A stretch of DNA of 64,000 nucleotides. Source: Devosia sp. A8/3-2 (GTDB taxonomy: Bacteria > Pseudomonadota > Alphaproteobacteria > Rhizobiales > Devosiaceae). Numbering within the stretch: position 1 is the stretch's first letter; the number at the start of each line of letters is the position of its first letter. Below are positions 9,669-18,431 of this stretch, piece after piece. Below the pieces are notes generated by a model. The model made no database searches. It saw only the letters and a program-made list of their open reading frames with translations, and had not been told where the DNA came from. The stretch is from NCBI GenBank assembly GCA_025452255.1, contig CP104975.1, forward strand, positions 124,001 through 188,000. The letters are read 5' to 3'. A program made the position numbers and the translations under genes.

Positions 9669-10571
9669 ATGGATGGGGGCGATGTTGACGACATTCAGAT
9701 GTTTATGGCTGTCGTCGACGCGAATGGCTTTGCGGCGGGTGGCCGTACGCTGGGCCTGTCGCGGTCTGCCGCAGGCAAGGCCATCGCGCGGCTGGAGGCC
9801 AAGTTTGGCACCCGATTATTGAACCGCAATACGCGCTCAATGGCGCTGACCGATGAAGGTCACAGTCTTTATCAGCAGGGTTTGGCCATCGCGGTTGCAC
9901 TGGATCATGCGGAGGCGAGCCTTGCGCAACACTCTTCTGAACCGCAGGGCACGCTGCGGCTGACGGTGCCCGATGCATACGGACGGAAGTTCGTGCTCCC
10001 CGTGGTGGCCAACTATCTGGATCGATGGCCCCACGTGCAGGTGGAGGTTAGCTTCTCTGACGCGGTCGTCAGCATGGTCGAGCAAGGGTTTGATCTTGCG
10101 ATCCGGATTGGCGTGACCAGCCCAAATCCCGGCCTGATCATGCGCGTCCTGCGCGAGGAGCCGGTGGTCCTATGCGCAGCCCCCGCCTATTTCGACCGGC
10201 ACGGCATACCCGAACGCATCGACCAACTCGATAGTCACAACCTTCTGTTCCACGCGCACCTCAATGAACGTCAGAGCTGGAGCCTTCGCGAAGACGACGG
10301 CAGCGTCACCATTGCGCGCGGGCGTAGTCGGTTGAGGCTCGACAGCGGTGCAGCATTGCAGGCTGCCGCAATTGCCGGTGGAGGCATCGCCTACCTTCCC
10401 TATTCCTTGGTCGAGGACGATCTTTCCACTGGACGACTGCTCCGCGTGCTTGCTGAAGCCACGAGGGATGGTGTGCCCATTGTCGCCCTATATCCACATC
10501 GACGGCACCTTGAAGGCAAGGTGCGACACTTTATCGATGCGCTTGCGACGGCACTGAGGTCCACGGCCTGA
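9669..10571 (+). CDS. LysR family transcriptional regulator
   Basis: About 300 residues, the usual LysR length and unbroken. The N-terminal winged helix is clear (DDIQMFMAVVDANGFAAGG, AGKAIARLEAKFGTRLLNR, ALTDEGHSLYQQ), followed by a periplasmic-binding-protein-like effector domain (GTLRLTVPDAYGRKFVLPVV onwards). It is of the CrgA/DmlR-like subgroup that ends with a short PHRRHLEGKVRHFIDAL helix. The frame opens with a GTG at 9660, but the ATG at 9669 sits closer to the first helix. It is divergent from the RidA gene and is expected to bind the shared intergenic region. Confidence 0.85.
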   Translation: MDGGDVDDIQMFMAVVDANGFAAGGRTLGLSRSAAGKAIARLEAKFGTRLLNRNTRSMALTDEGHSLYQQGLAIAVALDHAEASLAQHSSEPQGTLRLTVPDAYGRKFVLPVVANYLDRWPHVQVEVSFSDAVVSMVEQGFDLAIRIGVTSPNPGLIMRVLREEPVVLCAAPAYFDRHGIPERIDQLDSHNLLFHAHLNERQSWSLREDDGSVTIARGRSRLRLDSGAALQAAAIAGGGIAYLPYSLVEDDLSTGRLLRVLAEATRDGVPIVALYPHRRHLEGKVRHFIDALATALRSTA

Positions 10572-10627
10572 TCTAGGGCTGCTTTCTCCGAGTTTGTTTC
10601 TCGCGCTCCCCTTGAATGATACGGGAC

Positions 10628-11019
10628 CTACAATCTCACGTCGTCGTAAGCGCGGCGGTGCTCTCTGATGGTGTGCAGATTATCCCGGACCCAGAAGTTG
10701 AACACCTCAAGGGCGCGCAAAGCTCCGATACCCATTTCGGTCAGTTCATATTCGACACGCGGTGGCACTTCAGGGAAATAGTGGCGAGCAACCAGCCCGT
10801 CGCGCTCAAGGTTACGGAGGGTGAGCGTCAGCATTCGCTGAGTGACACCGTCAACTTCCTTTTGAGCGTTGAGAAGCGGAGCCGAGTTTCCTCCGCGAGT
10901 GAAAGCCGCCAAAGGACCGGGACAGTCCACTTGTCGCTCAGCAGGGTGCAGACCCCGTTTGATGGAACAGGTCTGAACGCTCGACCATCCCCTGATCCTT
11001 GTGGTGCGTTAGCATGCAT
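10628..11019 (-). CDS. HxlR family transcriptional regulator, frameshifted
   Basis: About 130 residues after joining frames at about 10865. The first part has the HxlR signature [18 protein letters not shown]; the second continues [20 protein letters not shown] and [20 protein letters not shown], the recognition helix and wing. It is a small winged-helix dimer of the HxlR/QorR type, which often responds to oxidants or electrophiles. It is divergent from the NAD(P)-binding gene at 11130, the arrangement seen for HxlR regulators and the oxidoreductase they control. ATGs at 11040 and 11019 are both possible starts. Confidence 0.75.
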
Positions 11020-11129
11020 TTGTTTGTCCAAGGGTACCATACTTGTGCCCGATGCAGAAAAATGTGCCGTCTTCCGGCGGGTTTATATCGGTATATATGG
11101 AGAACCCTTATTCCATGCGAGGGTATCCA

Positions 11130-12023
11130 ATGACTAATGACAAAAGACCCATTCTGGTTTTCAGCGCCACCGGGCGGCAGGGAGGATCTGTCATGAAAGC
11201 ATTGCTGAGGGCGGGATGGTCCGTTCGCGCACTTGTACTAGACGCCGCCGACACTTCATCTTTGAAGTTACGGAATTCAGGCGTTGAGCTTGTGGAAGGC
11301 TCTTTCGAGGACACGGATGTCATCCGCTCGGCCATGAAAGATGCCTATGGTGTATTCAGTGTTCTGCCGGCCAACCTGACTGCTGAAGACGAAGTTCGCC
11401 ATGGGCTCGCGATTGCGGATATCGCAGCCGAAACCGGTATTGAGCATTTCGTATATTCTTCGGGGGCCAGTTCCGGGGATGTTCTGACAGGTGTCCTGCG
11501 CTTCGACGCCAAGCCGCGTATCGAAGCGCACCTCCGCAAACTTCCCATCATGACCACCATCATTCGGCCGATGATCTTCATGGAGATGCTGGTGCGGCCG
11601 GGCTTCGGCTCGGATCGGGGCCGGTTGGTGTCGCTGATCCGACCGGTTCACTCGATTCACCTTACTGCCGTGGAAGACATCGGCAAGTTTGCTGCTGCCG
11701 TGTTTGCCGACAAGGCCCGTTTTGGCGGTAAGACCGTGAAGATTGCCAGCGACCGGGTGACAGGGCGTGAGCTTGAGGCCGCCTTCACTGAAGCTGCCGG
11801 ACGTCCGATCACCTATGAACGCTTTCCTGATGATGTTCTCGCAGCAAATGCGGACCTCGCGCATATGGCAAAGAGCCCGGAAGACGGCCCACTCGCAGAG
11901 TGGGTCGACCTCAATGCCATGCGTGAGATCAACCCGGAGCTGCTCAGCCTCCGTTCGTGGCTCGCGGGCAGCGGGCGCGGAGCGCTTGAGGAAGCCTTGG
12001 GGACAGCGGATCCACTGAAATGA
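11130..12023 (+). CDS. NmrA-like NAD(P)-binding protein
   Basis: A 297-residue, unbroken frame. It begins MTNDKRPILVFSATGRQGGS, a Rossmann-fold dinucleotide motif of the NmrA/HSCARG family (GATGRQGGSV in relatives). FVYSSGASSGD corresponds to the strand holding the atypical active-site serine, and PRIEAHLRKL and TIIRPMIFMEML are further family motifs. These proteins sense NADP(H) or reduce small substrates such as quinones. GAGGG lies six bases upstream of the ATG at 11130. Divergent from the HxlR gene, it is probably repressed by it and induced by a small electrophile. Confidence 0.8.
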   Translation: MTNDKRPILVFSATGRQGGSVMKALLRAGWSVRALVLDAADTSSLKLRNSGVELVEGSFEDTDVIRSAMKDAYGVFSVLPANLTAEDEVRHGLAIADIAAETGIEHFVYSSGASSGDVLTGVLRFDAKPRIEAHLRKLPIMTTIIRPMIFMEMLVRPGFGSDRGRLVSLIRPVHSIHLTAVEDIGKFAAAVFADKARFGGKTVKIASDRVTGRELEAAFTEAAGRPITYERFPDDVLAANADLAHMAKSPEDGPLAEWVDLNAMREINPELLSLRSWLAGSGRGALEEALGTADPLK

Positions 12024-12343
12024 CCCCAGCCTCGGTGGCGGAATAATCTGCTTCATGTGGCGGGTAGGAACCCATTCAAAGACGTTACCCGTCCTATTCG
12101 CCACCGACAGCCGCCGCTATGGTGGTCACGATTGAGGAATGACAGCAACATCGCGTAAGGAACGCCAAGGCATCGGAAGTTCGCTCGAAGGAAACGATCG
12201 CCCTGATGATCTTTGCTACCCGTCAGACGGGCATTCGGCCATTGGCGCCAGCAGTTGCGCCTGCAGGCGGCGCTTGAACAGCTTGCCGCCGGGGCGAGTG
12301 TCGCGTCGTCGCATTTTGCGGCGAGGTTAACACCGTTACGGCC

Positions 12344-13233
12344 CTAGCCGTCGAGGCCCCAAATATCTGTGTTTCGTCTGAAATATTCTGCCAGCATATC
12401 GGTGAGCACCCGAACCTTCCGCGCCGGATGACCCGGAGGGCGAACGACGTAGGCAGCCCCTGAAGGACCGGATAGCGCGTCATGATCGGAACCAGCGTGC
12501 CGCAGGCTACGTATTGGTGTGTGATGTAATCGGGGAGACGGGCAATGCCGAGCCCTGCTGCTGCCGCCGCAACAAGGGCTGCGGCGCTATCGGCCTTGAA
12601 CCTGCCATGCGGCTGGACCGTGACAATCTTGTCGCCATCCATAAACTGCCAGACTTCCGTTCCCTGCAACAGGGCTTGATGGGTAACAAGTTCGCCCGGC
12701 GTGCCCGGTGACCCGTTTGCTTCGATATAGTGCGGGCTGGCGACGAGCTTGCCGTGGATCGGCCCGACGCGCTTCGCGTTCAGATCGGAATCCTGAAGAT
12801 AAGCCCTGCGGATCGCGCAATCGAAACCTTCGCCGATCAGATCGACGAAACGATCACTATAGGAAGTGTGGATGTGAAGCTGCGGGTACAGATACGCCAT
12901 TTCTGCAAGCACGGGAGCAAAGTGCGTCGGGCCGAAGGTAAGCGGCATGGCAACTCTCAGGCGGCCGCGTAGCTCACCGGCAGGTAGGATCGCCTCCTTG
13001 GCGGTATCGATCTCGGCGCTGGCTCGCGCTGCATGGTCCCTGAACGTCATGCCCGCTTCTGTCAGCGCAGCACCACGGGTCGTTCGGGCAAGCAGTTGAA
13101 CGCCAAGTTCCGCTTCAACCTGGACCAACCGCCGACTGACGATTGACTTGGAGACACCGAGTCGACGCGCGGCGGCCGATATACCCCCGGCATCAGCCAC
13201 CGCAACGAATGTCTGTAAATCTTCAATATCCAT
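12344..13233 (-). CDS. LysR family transcriptional regulator, frameshifted near C-terminus
   Basis: About 297 residues. The LysR winged helix (IEDLQTFVAVADAGGISAAA, KSIVSRRLVQVEAELGVQLL) is followed by a substrate-binding domain (GRLRVAMPLTFGPTHFAPVL and on). Around 12445 a run of G is one short. Restoring it gives the normal ending (AAYVVRPPGHPARKVRVL, then TDMLAEYFRRNTDIWGLDG and a stop at 12344) instead of the unrelated tail of the uncorrected frame. It is divergent from the oxidoreductase gene at 13405 and probably controls it. Confidence 0.82.
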
Positions 13234-13404
13234 TCCAGCGTTCCTTGTTTCATGACACTGCTTATCAAAGTGTGGCGCTACCGCATCGTCAAAAGGAACG
13301 ACAAACTGCTGGCAGCCAACGGACTGGCTCGTGCCACAAATATGTTCGTCCTATCTGTGGCGATGAGCCGCGCCATCAAGCAAGTGATGCACAGTGAGAG
13401 AACC

Positions 13405-14374
13405 ATGAAAGCAGCGGTCTATGATTACCCCGGCACTCCAGACGTCCTGTGCTACACAGATATCCCCGATCCGGTCTACCCAATCGACGGCGTTCTGATC
13501 CGCGTCGAGGCTGCCGCGATCGAGGGAGGTGACCTGATCAACCGCTCGTCCACCCCTCCACCCCATCCGGCCTTCGTCGTCGGCTATGCTGCCGCGGGCG
13601 AAATCATCGCTGTCGGAGAGAACGTGAAGAACCGCCATGTCGGCCAAAGGGTCACGAGCTTCGATCTCGCCGGGTCGCATGCCGAATTGCGTGCGGTTCC
13701 CGCCAGCCGAACGTGGCTCGTGCCGGAAGAACTCGATATGGCCTCGGCTGCAGCGCTGCCGATCCCTTTCGGGACTGCTCATCACTGCCTCTTCGCTCGA
13801 GGTGGTTTGAAGCGTGGCGAAACTGTCTTGGTCCGTGCAGGTGCCGGTGGGGTCGGGCTAGCCGCCATCCAGCTCGCGCACCGGGCAGGCGCCACCGTGC
13901 TTGCAACGGTTTCTGGAGCCGAGAGGGCCGATTATCTCGTCGGGCTTGGCCTTGATCATCCAATCGATCATCGGTCGGTTGATGTCGTCGATACGGTCAT
14001 GCGTCTGACAAAGGGGCGTGGCGTCGATCTCGTCGTGGACCCTGTGGGAACCACCTTGCAAAGCTCGCTGGCGGCACTGCGATCGGAGGGACGTCTTGTG
14101 TTCGTCGGCAACGCCGGGGGTGCGCCGCTCAGCATTGATCTTTGGCCGGCGCTACAGTCAGAATCAGTCGCTGCTGGGCGTTTTCATGGGAACGCAATTC
14201 GAAAAGCCAGACGTCTATGGTACGGTGGTCCAGATGCTGAAGTCGGCCACGACTGGCGATCTTAGGGTGATAGTAGACAAAACCTTTCCACTTGCGGCCG
14301 CTGCCGAAGCCCATTCCTATGCCGAAGGCAATTCCATCCTCGGACGTGTAATAATCACTCCGGCTCGCCAATGA
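13405..14374 (+). CDS. Zinc-independent alcohol dehydrogenase/quinone oxidoreductase-like protein, frameshifted
   Basis: About 322 residues of the medium-chain dehydrogenase/reductase superfamily. It starts MKAAVYDYPGTPDVLCYTDI; the substrate-channel region is followed by the nucleotide-binding motif VLVRAGAGGVGLAAIQLAHR (GxGxxG type) and DLVVDPVGTTLQSSLAALRS. The frame breaks at about 14152 and resumes as SLLGVFMGTQFEKPDVYGTV, ending NSILGRVIITPARQ. The structural-zinc cysteines are absent, as in quinone oxidoreductases, so it likely uses NADPH to reduce quinones or enones. The frame is open to 13252, but the ATG at 13405 with GAGAG upstream starts the domain exactly. Confidence 0.82.
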
Positions 14375-14996
14375 GTGTTGCAGTGCTTTCTCGCGCTCCC
14401 TATCGCAACGCCGCCGCACAGTACTGTTGATGCCTATTGCAATGATTGGCCGCTGTCCACGAGATGTCATTTTACCCTCGGATCACAGGTATGCGGATCG
14501 CAGAAGTGGACCTGTAGATCGGCAGTAACGAGTACATTGAGCAAGCACAAGAACGATACGACGCAGGCAATATTGCCTAGATGCGGGCGCGGAAAGACAC
14601 GACAGACTTTAAAATCCAGTTCCGAGAGCAGTGCCGATCGACCCCGGCCCCCGCACCACTCTTCAACTAGGCCGTCGGCTTCTTGTATCGGGCTGGCTTT
14701 GCGAGGGTACGTCTCAGCATGCATTTTGGCCCGAGCCTCGGAATTATTATGCTCATCTGAAGCAAGAAAATCGATCCCCGGGCATTCTCGATGCGTGAGG
14801 CTTCCGATGCCATCAGTGGAGTGGGCTCGCGCGCCAGCCTGCAATGGGAGCGCGCTGCTGATCTGAACGCATAAACGGGGCGTGCAAGTATCGGAATAAG
14901 ATCAAGCGAACAGTTAGCTTTGGGGGCGATTGGCTCTGATCTTGGCCGTACACAGCATGATGTTATGGCCGCCGACAAGGCCTTTTGAGTACTCCG
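14375..14996. other. Region without a supported gene
   Basis: About 620 bp between the oxidoreductase and the CGTAA box of the outer-membrane gene. Frames of 110-160 codons exist on both strands (for example 14467-14844 minus, 14375-14866 plus), but none has a recognisable domain, a good ribosome site or protein-like composition across its length. A degenerate gene cannot be excluded. Confidence 0.3.
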
Positions 14997-15013
14997 CGTA
15001 ACTTTGCCGTAAG
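14997..15013 (+). promoter_or_regulatory. Tandem CGTAAC/CGTAAG box, predicted OmpR-type regulator site
   Basis: CGTAAC at 14997 and CGTAAG at 15008 form an 11-bp direct repeat like the three other boxes. The second box starts 111 bases upstream of the outer-membrane protein ATG at 15119. Confidence 0.58.
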
Positions 15014-15118
15014 TCAACTGACGCAGAACCGCATTATCCGCAGTCAGGCGAGATGTCGCCTCGGCGCGGGATTGTTGTGTTCGCCCGGATCACGTGATCG
15101 GGCACCGCGGAGTGCAGA

Positions 15119-15730
15119 ATGAAAACCTCAACCTTGGCCATGCGATCGACCCTTGCCATTCTCATTGCCAGCGTCGGTCTATCGGGTGCCTATGCCCAAA
15201 GTTACAATTCCTATGGCGGCGACACATGGTCGGGTGCTTATGTCGGTGTCACTGGTGGCCTCTCCAAAGATGACGACCTCAACATCTTCCGCGATGCCAC
15301 CCTCATTGGCGGCGCCCAGTTTGGCTATCGGGTGCAGGTTGGCCCCGGTGTCGTTGGCGGGGAGCTGCAGGGCAACTACTCGAACGGGGAGTCCTACGCC
15401 ACCGGCGGTGGCGGCGTGCTGGAGCAATACTGGTCGGGTGCGGCCAAGCTCAAAGCCGGTGTAGCTCTGGGCTCGACCATGGTGTTTGGCACCGGCGGCT
15501 ATGGTTTCGCTAATCTGGAATCTGGTTCCGGCAGCACGGAAGACGCGGGCTGGGCCGGCGGCTGGATTCTTGGCGGTGGCGTCGAGCAGAAGCTCGGCGA
15601 CGCTCTCTCGGTGAGCCTCGAATATAACCAGATGCGCCTCGATGACGTCAGCACGGTTACCAATGGCGTGAGCTTTTCCGACAACCTGACCAATCACAGT
15701 GTCAAGGCTGGCCTTAACCTCCAATTCTAG
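15119..15730 (+). CDS. Outer-membrane beta-barrel protein (Omp25/OmpA-like porin fold)
   Basis: A 203-residue protein. The signal peptide ends VGLSGAYAQ. The mature part is a small barrel: WSGAYVGVTGGL is the typical first strand of alphaproteobacterial Omp25/31-type proteins, alternating Gly/aromatic strands follow, and the chain ends SVKAGLNLQF with the C-terminal phenylalanine recognised by the BAM complex. It likely has eight strands. GGAG lies six bases before the ATG, and a tandem CGTAA box lies about 110 bp upstream. It is immediately followed by the two-component system genes, which probably control it. Confidence 0.85.
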   Translation: MKTSTLAMRSTLAILIASVGLSGAYAQSYNSYGGDTWSGAYVGVTGGLSKDDDLNIFRDATLIGGAQFGYRVQVGPGVVGGELQGNYSNGESYATGGGGVLEQYWSGAAKLKAGVALGSTMVFGTGGYGFANLESGSGSTEDAGWAGGWILGGGVEQKLGDALSVSLEYNQMRLDDVSTVTNGVSFSDNLTNHSVKAGLNLQF

Positions 15731-15941
15731 ACGCTGCTCCCGGCTGCACTTACAACTCGCGGCGTATCGTGGCGTATGTCGTGGCCGGCCAGGATGGCGG
15801 GTAGCTATTGAACGGGTGCCCGCCAATGTAACTTGGCAGAAACCGCTGACACTTGCCTCGGCGGCACGCTTCTTCAATCCGGCGGCACATGCTGCCAGAT
15901 TTTGTCATTTTATCTTGCACCAGCGTGAAGGGAGAAACTCC

Positions 15942-16616
15942 ATGCGACTGCTCTTGGTTGAAGACGAACCGGACATGGCGGAAGCGCTTGGCGCCGCACT
16001 CTCGCGACATGCCATCGCCGTCGACTATGCCGGGACGCTGGCCATGGCCCGCGAGGCGTTGGCCAGCAAGGTTCACGACATCGTCCTGATCGATCGGCAA
16101 CTGCCCGATGGTGACGGCGTATCGTTGATCGCCACCCTGCGTCTCAGTCCCAGACCCATCGCCACTATTGTCATCTCCGCGCTTGGCACGTCGGGCGACC
16201 GGATAAAGGGCTTGAATCTGGGCGCAGACGACTATCTTCCTAAGCCCTTTGAGGTGGAGGAGCTGCTTGCCCGGATTGCAGCCGTTCGCCGTCGCGCGGG
16301 CGAATTGTCGGAACAGCAGACCGTCTTGGCGGAACTCTGCTATGACAGTCAGTCGCGCGAGGCCTTGGTCCGCGGCATCCGCGTTGAGCTGACCCGGCGC
16401 GAATTACTGATTTTGGAGAGCCTGCTTCGGCGGCTCGGGCGGACCGTCACAAAGACCTTCCTTGAAGACGCCGTCTACACATTTGACGACGAGATCCAAT
16501 CCAACTCGCTCGAGGCCAATGTCTCGCGCCTCCGCAAGAAACTGGTCGATATCGATGCTGGCGTGGAGATCCACAATATCCGTGGTGTTGGCTACCTGAT
16601 CCGGCCGGCAGCATGA
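15942..16616 (+). CDS. OmpR/PhoB family response regulator
   Basis: A 224-residue unbroken protein starting MRLLLVEDEPDMAEALGAAL. The receiver domain has the acidic pocket (EDE), the phospho-acceptor Asp in DIVLIDRQLPDGDG, the conserved Ser/Thr region VISALGTSGDR and the Lys in DDYLPKPFE. The C-terminal winged helix (VELTRRELLILESLLRRLG, SLEANVSRLRKKLVD, IRGVGYLIRP) binds direct repeats with 10-11 bp spacing. GAAGGGAG precedes the ATG. It overlaps the kinase gene by 4 bp (ATGA). It is the obvious candidate to bind the four CGTAA tandem boxes at 5163, 8259, 14997 and 18027. Confidence 0.92.
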   Translation: MRLLLVEDEPDMAEALGAALSRHAIAVDYAGTLAMAREALASKVHDIVLIDRQLPDGDGVSLIATLRLSPRPIATIVISALGTSGDRIKGLNLGADDYLPKPFEVEELLARIAAVRRRAGELSEQQTVLAELCYDSQSREALVRGIRVELTRRELLILESLLRRLGRTVTKTFLEDAVYTFDDEIQSNSLEANVSRLRKKLVDIDAGVEIHNIRGVGYLIRPAA

Positions 16617-18014
16617 TACGGCCCCGGCAATTGTCGCTTCGCTGGCGGCTGACCATCGGCCTGCTGATCTTTCAGGTCTTGGCCCTTGTCGTCTCCTCGC
16701 TTCTTACGTTCGCTCTAGCATTTCAAAGCGCCCCACTGGGCGTGATCGCCTCCTTGCACTTGAACGAGGCGGTCGGCCAGTCAATCACGCGCAACGCCTC
16801 CGGGACGCTCGACATCACCCCCAGCCCGCAGCTGGAAGAACTGATTGTTTCTGACGCCCGGCCTGTGGGCGGTCGCCGTTTCTGAAAGCGGCGAGCGGGT
16901 AACGCTCGGCGTACCCCCGCCTCCATGCTGGCGGTCGCCGACATGGCCGACAGATTGACTTCCGCCACGTTTGAGGGGCAACCAGAAAGTCCTGAAGTTA
17001 CCGCCCGTTTCTGACCGAGCAACCACACCTGTGGGAACTTTCGCTATCCTATCTGGTGGCGGCGGCTTTTTGTCCTTGTTCCATGCCGTCCTGCTGTTCG
17101 GCCATATTGCAACCATCGTTCCCGGCATAGCGCTGACCGTTCTTACCCTGATCGGTGTTCCTTTGGTCATCAGGTTTTGCCTCAGATCAGTCCGGGATCT
17201 GACCGAGCAGATTGATCGGATTGATTTCGCAGCTCGTGGCACTCGGCTCACCGATAGCCGGGTACCGCGCGAGATTCTTCCTGTCGTCGCCGGCGTCAAC
17301 GAGGCTCTTCAGCGTATAGATGCCGGCTTCGAGGTTACTCAGCGCTTTTTCATGAATGCAGCACATGAGCTGCGGACCCCCATTGCGATCCTCCGGGTTC
17401 AGCTCGATGCCTTTCCGACGGACATCGCGCACGAGAAGCTGAGGGCGGTGGTTCGGCGCCTAACAGTTGTCGTCAATCAGATCCTCGACATCGAACGCTT
17501 CCGCCAGAATCCAATGGAGAAAAAGCTCCTTGATCTCAGAACTACAGTGTCAACGGTAGTTGCTGATCTGGCGCCCTATGCCATCGCCGAGGGGTACTCG
17601 ATCGAGCTTGACCAGCCCCAGACCTCGGTCTGGGTTCATGGCGACGCGCAGGCTCTGGACAGATTAGTGATCAATCTGGTGCAGAATGCGGTCCAGCACG
17701 GAGGAAAGTGGGGTACTCTGAAGGTAAGCTTGTCGGCGGATGGAACAATTGCCGTTCAGGACGAAGGTCCCGGTATTCCCCCTGATCGGCACGAGCAGAT
17801 TTTCGAGCCCTTCTATCGGGTCAACCCGCATGGCGCCGGCTCGGGCTCGGGCCTGAAAATGGTGCGTGATATTGCACATTTTCACAGTGGTGAAGCCATT
17901 CTCGTGGAGAGTTCGCCTTCGGGAAGCCGCTTCGTCGTAAGGCTTCCCATCATTTCACCCAGCGATGTTCATGCAGGCATTCGGGACGGACGGTTCCTTA
18001 CGCCTGCAAACTAG
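16613..18014 (+). CDS. Sensor histidine kinase, frameshifted
   Basis: About 465 residues across several breaks (near 16860, 16915 and 17010, all in the sensor part). It starts MIRPRQLSLRWRLTIGLLIF, a first membrane helix, then a periplasmic loop, then a second helix (IATIVPGIALTVLTLIGVPL) and a HAMP-like linker. The kinase core is intact: H box MNAAHELRTPIAIL, N box RLVINLVQNAVQHGG, G1 DEGPGIP, F box EQIFEPFYR and G2 GAGSGSGLKMV. It should autophosphorylate on the H-box histidine and pass phosphate to the 15942 regulator. The loss of frame falls only in the sensor region, so real inactivation cannot be fully excluded. Confidence 0.85.
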
Positions 18015-18026
18015 TTGTGAGGGCCG

Positions 18027-18043
18027 CGTAAGGCTCATGTAAG
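18027..18043 (+). promoter_or_regulatory. Tandem CGTAAG/TGTAAG box, predicted OmpR-type regulator site
   Basis: CGTAAG at 18027 and TGTAAG at 18038 form an 11-bp repeat, 90 bases before the small gene at 18128. The surrounding segment 17985-18130 matches 5118-5270: both share GGACGGTTCCT, then the boxes, then GAAYGGCTCCAA. Confidence 0.6.
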
Positions 18044-18127
18044 TGAACGGCTCCAAGCCTGCCAGGCCGGTCCGTAACGGGTGTCGCGTACGACGCCGGG
18101 ACCGGACTGCTCACGAAAGGAGCCACT

Positions 18128-18231
18128 ATGAAAGAATACTCGCGATCGTTATGGACGCCAGTATATCGATATCTGCTGAGGCTGGGCCGGTTCCCGAACT
18201 TCCGCCCATTGCTGCCTCGCGTGCGGCTTAA
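18128..18231 (+). pseudogene. Short degenerate gene behind a duplicated promoter
   Basis: An ATG with AAAGGAG upstream sits exactly where the lipoprotein gene starts in the duplicated copy at 5270. The first codons match (ATGAAAGAA against ATGAAGAAG, both then running into CGCGATCG). After one base shift near 18130 the frame reads EILAIVMDASISISAEAGPV and PELPPIAASRAA to a stop at 18231. No lipobox or glycine zipper remains. It is either a tiny secreted peptide or the remnant of a duplicated lipoprotein gene. Confidence 0.35.
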
Positions 18232-18431
18232 AAATCGAGCTCATTGCGACATTCAGAACGGAGCAAGGCCCCTGCGGGACTCCGTCCCCAACGCCCATGT
18301 GCTCGCCTTAGTCGCTGCACCAACATCTCCACGGCCGGAATGAAGACTGAGAGGACGTACGACCGTGTCGATTGATGGTCGCGCGCTGACGCAGGCGTCG
18401 ACGTGGACGCCATCAAACCCGAGGTATTCAA

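Noticed and set aside
14375..15017. Overlapping frames of 113-163 codons on both strands
   Set aside because: None shows a domain, start signal or protein-like composition throughout; recorded as a region without a supported gene.
15763..15778. CGTATC/CGTATG pair upstream of the response regulator
   Set aside because: Spacing is 10 rather than 11 bp and the last base of the core differs; possible weak autoregulatory site but not comparable to the four good boxes.
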